A stretch of DNA of 22,266 bases, taken from positions 1-22,266 of the forward strand of contig PBSR01000085.1 of assembly GCA_002726335.1 (NCBI GenBank). The letters are read 5' to 3'. A model generated the notes under the pieces. It saw nothing but the letters and a program-made list of their open reading frames with translations. It made no database searches and was not told the origin of the DNA. Positions within the stretch are counted from its first letter, which is position 1. Each line of letters opens with the position of its first letter. The position numbers and the translations under genes are program-made. Source of the DNA: Gemmatimonadaceae bacterium. Lineage in GTDB: Bacteria > Latescibacterota > UBA2968 > UBA8231. Shown here in pieces: positions 21,361 through 22,266 of this stretch.

Positions 21361-22266
21361 ATGCCCAAGGTCAGCCGGGACAAACTCTCGGCCCCCACAA
21401 TAAAAGCCGCCAAATTCGAGGGCCGAGACCACAAACTGCATGATGGCGACGGCCTGTTCCTCCATATCAAGCAGGGCGGACGATACTGGCGTTTCCGTTT
21501 TTGGCTTGGCGTCGGTCCCAGCGGGAAGGCCAAGGAGCGGCTCATGTCTCTGGGCGTTTACCCCAAGGTCAGCCTGTCTGTGGCCCGTAAGGAGCGCGAC
21601 AAGGCCCGTGTCCTGCTGGCCCAGGGAATAGACCCCGTCGCTCACCGGCGGGAGCAGGAGGCGCGTAAGAAGGTCGCGGGGGCCAATACGTTCGAGGCCG
21701 TCGCCCGTGAGTGGTGGGATGACCGGCATCGTCACGACGCCACCCCTGCCCACGCCGAACGGAACCTACGTCGCCTAGAGCTTTACATCTTCCCCCATCT
21801 GGGTACCGATCCCATCGCGGAGATTGACTCGCTACGCCTCCTGAATGCCCTGCGGGGCCTGGAGCGGGCGGGCAAGGTGCCGACGGCGCACAAGGTGAAG
21901 GATGTGTGCTCGATGGTGTTCGAGTACGCCATCGTTACCAGTCGGGCTACGTCGAACCCCGCCAAGGGCCTGGGGCGTCGTGCCCTTCGACCCGAGGAGG
22001 AAAAGCACCACCCCGCACCTGAGTCCCCTGAGCAGCTGGCGCAGTTGTTACGGGCCATCGACAGATATGGCGGTGAACCGACGACGATGGCGGCCCTTCA
22101 GTTGTCGGCTCTGTTGTTTCCGCGCCCCGGCGAGTTGAGATCGGCTCAGTGGGAGAATTTCGACCTCGAAGCAGGGACATGGGACTTCAGCCCCTCGAAG
22201 GGCGGTCGCCCCCTGCTGACGCCCCTGCCACGTCAGGCCCTCGACATCCTGCGGGAACTGCGGAAG
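21361..22266 (+). CDS. int: P4-type tyrosine recombinase (integrase), 3' end outside window
   Basis: The 302 codons visible are open to the window end. The N-terminus is the arm-type DNA-binding domain of P4-like integrases (DUF4102): KLSAPTIKAAKFEGRDHKLHD, then DGLFLHIKQGG, a WRFRF strand, MSLGVYPKVSLSVARK and GIDPVAHR. The SAM-like core-binding domain covers about residues 104-215 (TFEAVAREWWDDR through SNPAKGLG). The catalytic domain begins near residue 220. It includes the first catalytic Arg in FPRPGELRSAQW and the beta-strand with Lys in SPSKGGRPLLTPL. The His-x-x-Arg and Tyr motifs lie beyond the window. GGAGG (21351-21355) is 5 nt before ATG 21361. The gene points away from the tRNA, as usual for this family, and defines a mobile element inserted at tRNA-Ala. 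Confidence 0.93.
   Translation, partial: MPKVSRDKLSAPTIKAAKFEGRDHKLHDGDGLFLHIKQGGRYWRFRFWLGVGPSGKAKERLMSLGVYPKVSLSVARKERDKARVLLAQGIDPVAHRREQEARKKVAGANTFEAVAREWWDDRHRHDATPAHAERNLRRLELYIFPHLGTDPIAEIDSLRLLNALRGLERAGKVPTAHKVKDVCSMVFEYAIVTSRATSNPAKGLGRRALRPEEEKHHPAPESPEQLAQLLRAIDRYGGEPTTMAALQLSALLFPRPGELRSAQWENFDLEAGTWDFSPSKGGRPLLTPLPRQALDILRELRK

Larger units (their letters stand above)
21169..22266 (+). mobile_element. Left end of a tRNA-integrated genomic island or prophage (continues past the window)
   Basis: An integrase gene sits 192 nt after a complete tRNA gene, with its own promoter and repeat motifs between. Only the first 1.1 kb is visible, so the type of element (island, prophage, integrative conjugative element) and its cargo are unknown. 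Confidence 0.65.

Noticed and set aside
1..22266. CRISPR array, rRNA genes or toxin-antitoxin pair
   Set aside because: No regularly spaced repeats, rRNA-like sequence or recognisable toxin or antitoxin family was seen in the window.

Overview
The window is a high-GC bacterial chromosome segment with tightly packed genes, almost all on the + strand. The likely source is an uncultured or little-studied lineage of the FCB superphylum (Bacteroidetes/Fibrobacteres/Gemmatimonadetes and relatives). The evidence is indirect: two adjacent PorV/UPF0164-type outer-membrane proteins, a signal-peptide beta-propeller protein ending in a FlgD-like sorting-type domain, a DUF5683-type protein, and a short primary-type sigma factor whose region 2 reads like the Bacteroidetes form. 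No species can be named from the sequence.

Layout. Positions 1-1277 hold the C-terminal third or so of SecA (5' end outside the window). A processive family-2 glycosyltransferase follows (1433-2935). It converges on a small minus-strand lipoprotein (3484-3002) across a terminator hairpin. A divergent intergenic region then leads to purC (TTG start, 3684-4658), two small coupled ORFs of unknown function (4661-4894 and 4894-5172) and rhamnulokinase (5181-6665). A sigma factor (6824-7693) comes next.

From 7825 to about 19325 the genes overlap by 1-8 nt or are separated by at most 60 nt, and probably form one long operon: PHP phosphoesterase, propeller/FlgD-like exported protein, two PorV-like barrels, site-2 protease, two paralogous lipoproteins, a shortened divergent polysaccharide-deacetylase relative, tgt (apparently starting at CTG), yajC, fmt, a DUF5683-type membrane protein and a PhyH-type dioxygenase. 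The theme is cell envelope and export mixed with tRNA and translation housekeeping. A possible outer-membrane barrel (19429-20214) and a lipoprotein with a cohesin-like look (20303-20881) follow.

The right end is the accessory part. A 161-nt element with perfect 17-bp terminal inverted repeats encloses a chain of hairpins (20927-21087). It stops 5 nt before a tRNA-Ala(GGC) gene (21093-21168). A strong terminator follows, then a P4-type tyrosine integrase with its own promoter and repeated GGGGTA motifs (21361 to the window end). This is the classic left edge of a tRNA-integrated genomic island that continues beyond the window.

The items I consider most worth a second look are the hairpin-chain element, the CTG start of tgt, the deacetylase relative that appears to have lost its catalytic middle, and the cargo-plus-two-shuttle gene arrangement that suggests type IX-like secretion outside Bacteroidetes.
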